A stretch of 64,000 nucleotides of DNA from Thalassoroseus pseudoceratinae (lineage in GTDB: Bacteria; Planctomycetota; Planctomycetia; Planctomycetales; Planctomycetaceae), in NCBI RefSeq assembly GCF_011634775.1, contig NZ_JAALXT010000008.1:1-64000 (forward strand), in the 5' to 3' direction. Position 1 is the first letter of the stretch, and every line of letters begins with the position of its first letter. The notes below the pieces were generated by a model, which saw only the letters and a program-made list of their open reading frames with translations, was not told the DNA's origin and did not search any database. The translations under genes and the position numbers were made by a program. Positions 62,525 to 64,000 of this stretch are shown here, piece by piece.

Positions 62525-64000
62525 CTACAAATGCTCCGACATCCGCGCCGCTAATCGTTGCAGCGCGGGACTTGTGTCGTGTGGCTCCAGGTGGATGTTC
62601 AGCAGACTGAAGCTGTCGGTATTGGCGAGTGCGGCTTGAATCGCCTTCTCCAATTCGCCTTCGGTGTGGACTTCAAACCCCCATCCGCCGCCGATCACGT
62701 CTGGCAGACGATGGTAGTTCCAATTCGGGATATCATTAAACGGGCCTTCCTGAAGGAACCGTTCGGTCGTGTACCCCTTGTTGTTGAGCACCATCACGAT
62801 TGGGTTAAAGCCCAGCTTCAATGACGTGGACAGCTCCATTCCCGTCATCTGAAACGCTCCGTCACCGACAAGCACCAACGGACGCAGCTCCGGCTTGGCG
62901 ACTTGCACACCAACGGACGCCGGCACCGCGAACCCCATCGATGTGTAATACGCCGGACTGATGAACTCGGTGTGACGGTAAATCGTCAAATCGCTGGCTG
63001 CGAACAACGAATCTCCCACGTCGGCGATGACGCACATGGATTCGTCCAACAGTCCGTTGATCCGTTGATACAACCGTTTGATCGTGAGCGGTTCGGCGGC
63101 GTTCGGTTCAAACGGGGCGATTTCGATTTTCTCTTTGGGCATTTCCCGTTTTGGTGGTTTGAGCGGTGCTTTTGCCAGCCCTTCAACGAAATCGGAAAGC
63201 ATCACCTCGTGAAAGTGATGATGTCGAATACGGAGTTGCTCACTCGTGGCATAGATACATCGACTCGGATCGAGACGAGCCGTGAAGATGCCCAGATTGA
63301 TATCCGTCATAAACGTGCCCAGCAGGATCACGCAATCACTGTCTTCCACGTACTTGCAGACGGATTCCCGCCCCATCGCCCCCTCGTACACACCGAGGTA
63401 GAGCGGATGTTTCTCGCTGACAACCGATTTTCCCAGCAGCGTGGCGGCCATCGGGATTTCGTGAGTCTCAGCGAGCTTGAGAACTTCCTCCCGCAGACCG
63501 AAGCGGTGAATCTCCACGCCCGCCAGGATGACCGGTTTTTTGCATTTGTCGATCAATTGCCCGGCTTCTTCGATGGCTTCGTGAAGCGCGTCGGGATTGC
63601 TCTGAGCAACATGGGTGCTCGGTTCGTGTGGGAACATGGGTTTGGTGTCGACACGGTCTCGGGGAAGTTCCAAATACACCGGTCGCCGATACCGCACCGC
63701 CGCCTCCAAACAGCGGTCGATTTCCCGAAACGCGGTGAGCGGATCATCGAGTGACGCGGTGGCGACCGTGATCTTCTCGAAGACTTCGCGTTGCGTGTTG
63801 AAGTCGCGGACTCGGTGATGCAGTAGCGGATCAGTCCGGCGTTCCTCGATTCCCGGAGCCCCGCTGATCACCACCACCGGCGACTTCTCCGCATACGCCC
63901 CGGCCACGGAGTTGCACAAACTCAATCCACCCACGCAATACGTCACGCAGACGGCTCCCAACCCGTTCACGCGAGCATACCCATCCGCCGCATAACCGAC
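62525..64000 (-). CDS. thiamine-diphosphate alpha-keto acid decarboxylase (pyruvate/indolepyruvate type), N-terminus cut by window edge
   Basis: At least 491 residues are present. The frame is open to the right edge ([14 protein letters not shown] at the edge), so about 45-50 residues including the proton-relay Glu lie outside. [20 protein letters not shown] is the first-domain segment typical of pyruvate/indolepyruvate decarboxylases. [15 protein letters not shown] with [12 protein letters not shown] is the GDG-(X)n-NN thiamine diphosphate and magnesium motif. It converts a 2-oxo acid to an aldehyde and CO2 in the cytoplasm. Preferred substrate cannot be decided. Its stop lies about 80 bases after the convergent lipoprotein gene. 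Confidence 0.93.
   Translation of the reverse strand, partial: VGYAADGYARVNGLGAVCVTYCVGGLSLCNSVAGAYAEKSPVVVISGAPGIEERRTDPLLHHRVRDFNTQREVFEKITVATASLDDPLTAFREIDRCLEAAVRYRRPVYLELPRDRVDTKPMFPHEPSTHVAQSNPDALHEAIEEAGQLIDKCKKPVILAGVEIHRFGLREEVLKLAETHEIPMAATLLGKSVVSEKHPLYLGVYEGAMGRESVCKYVEDSDCVILLGTFMTDINLGIFTARLDPSRCIYATSEQLRIRHHHFHEVMLSDFVEGLAKAPLKPPKREMPKEKIEIAPFEPNAAEPLTIKRLYQRINGLLDESMCVIADVGDSLFAASDLTIYRHTEFISPAYYTSMGFAVPASVGVQVAKPELRPLVLVGDGAFQMTGMELSTSLKLGFNPIVMVLNNKGYTTERFLQEGPFNDIPNWNYHRLPDVIGGGWGFEVHTEGELEKAIQAALANTDSFSLLNIHLEPHDTSPALQRLAARMSEHL

Overview
The window looks like a chromosomal segment of a planctomycete (Planctomycetota). The evidence is the gene content: two secreted sulfatases, a DUF1559 prepilin-like protein, a cytochrome c/DUF1587-1592-1588-1585 protein followed by a DUF1552 protein, a DUF1080 protein, a TIGR02996 leucine-rich-repeat protein, a giant PQQ-propeller protein and a large surface protein with an LESRTLL motif near its N-terminus. 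Genes are long, moderately GC-rich and often lack a strong ribosome binding site. The genus cannot be fixed from the sequence alone. No rRNA, tRNA, CRISPR array or insertion sequence was recognised.

Layout. 1-5103 (minus) is the N-terminal 1,701 residues of a huge surface protein that runs off the left edge. 5104-5595 is non-coding with two perfect palindromes. 5596-11338 (plus) is a three-gene cassette: a DUF559-like PD-(D/E)XK nuclease, a winged-helix protein, and a 1,081-residue protein that fuses an AAA-type ATPase to a HerA/FtsK-type motor. It resembles anti-phage systems but I cannot match it to a named one. Next come a sulfatase, a kdsD plus giant LptC/LptA-like pair (minus) and a GNAT gene. 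A 1,628-residue PQQ protein (plus) follows, then a molybdenum hydroxylase operon (FAD, 2Fe-2S and Mo subunits), an LRR protein, a dolichol/phytol kinase-like membrane protein, a MoaD-like protein and a membrane protein with a ubiquitin-like N-terminus.

30919-36065 (minus) holds valS and cimA. Upstream of cimA lie a sigma70-like promoter, a short Ile/Val-rich leader peptide and a strong intrinsic terminator that can be opened by an alternative pairing. This reads as an isoleucine/valine transcription attenuator and is the best-supported regulatory discovery here. It is followed by a lipoprotein/DUF1559 pair, ftsK, separate coaB and coaC genes, an RND/MMPL exporter, asnB and a GT4 glycosyltransferase, all on the minus strand and partly overlapping.

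47264-57627 carries the cytochrome/DUF1552 pair, a NYN-domain RNase-like protein, a DUF1080 protein, a second sulfatase, a 2-keto-4-pentenoate hydratase-like protein, a glucose dehydrogenase-like enzyme and an AI-2E family permease. The right end holds a Tat-exported Gfo/Idh/MocA oxidoreductase, a GT2/flippase-like pair, an orphan MT-A70 adenine methyltransferase, a small lipoprotein and a thiamine-diphosphate decarboxylase cut by the right edge. The metabolic theme is catabolism of complex, probably sulfated, carbohydrates together with envelope building, with one accessory (defence-like) island.
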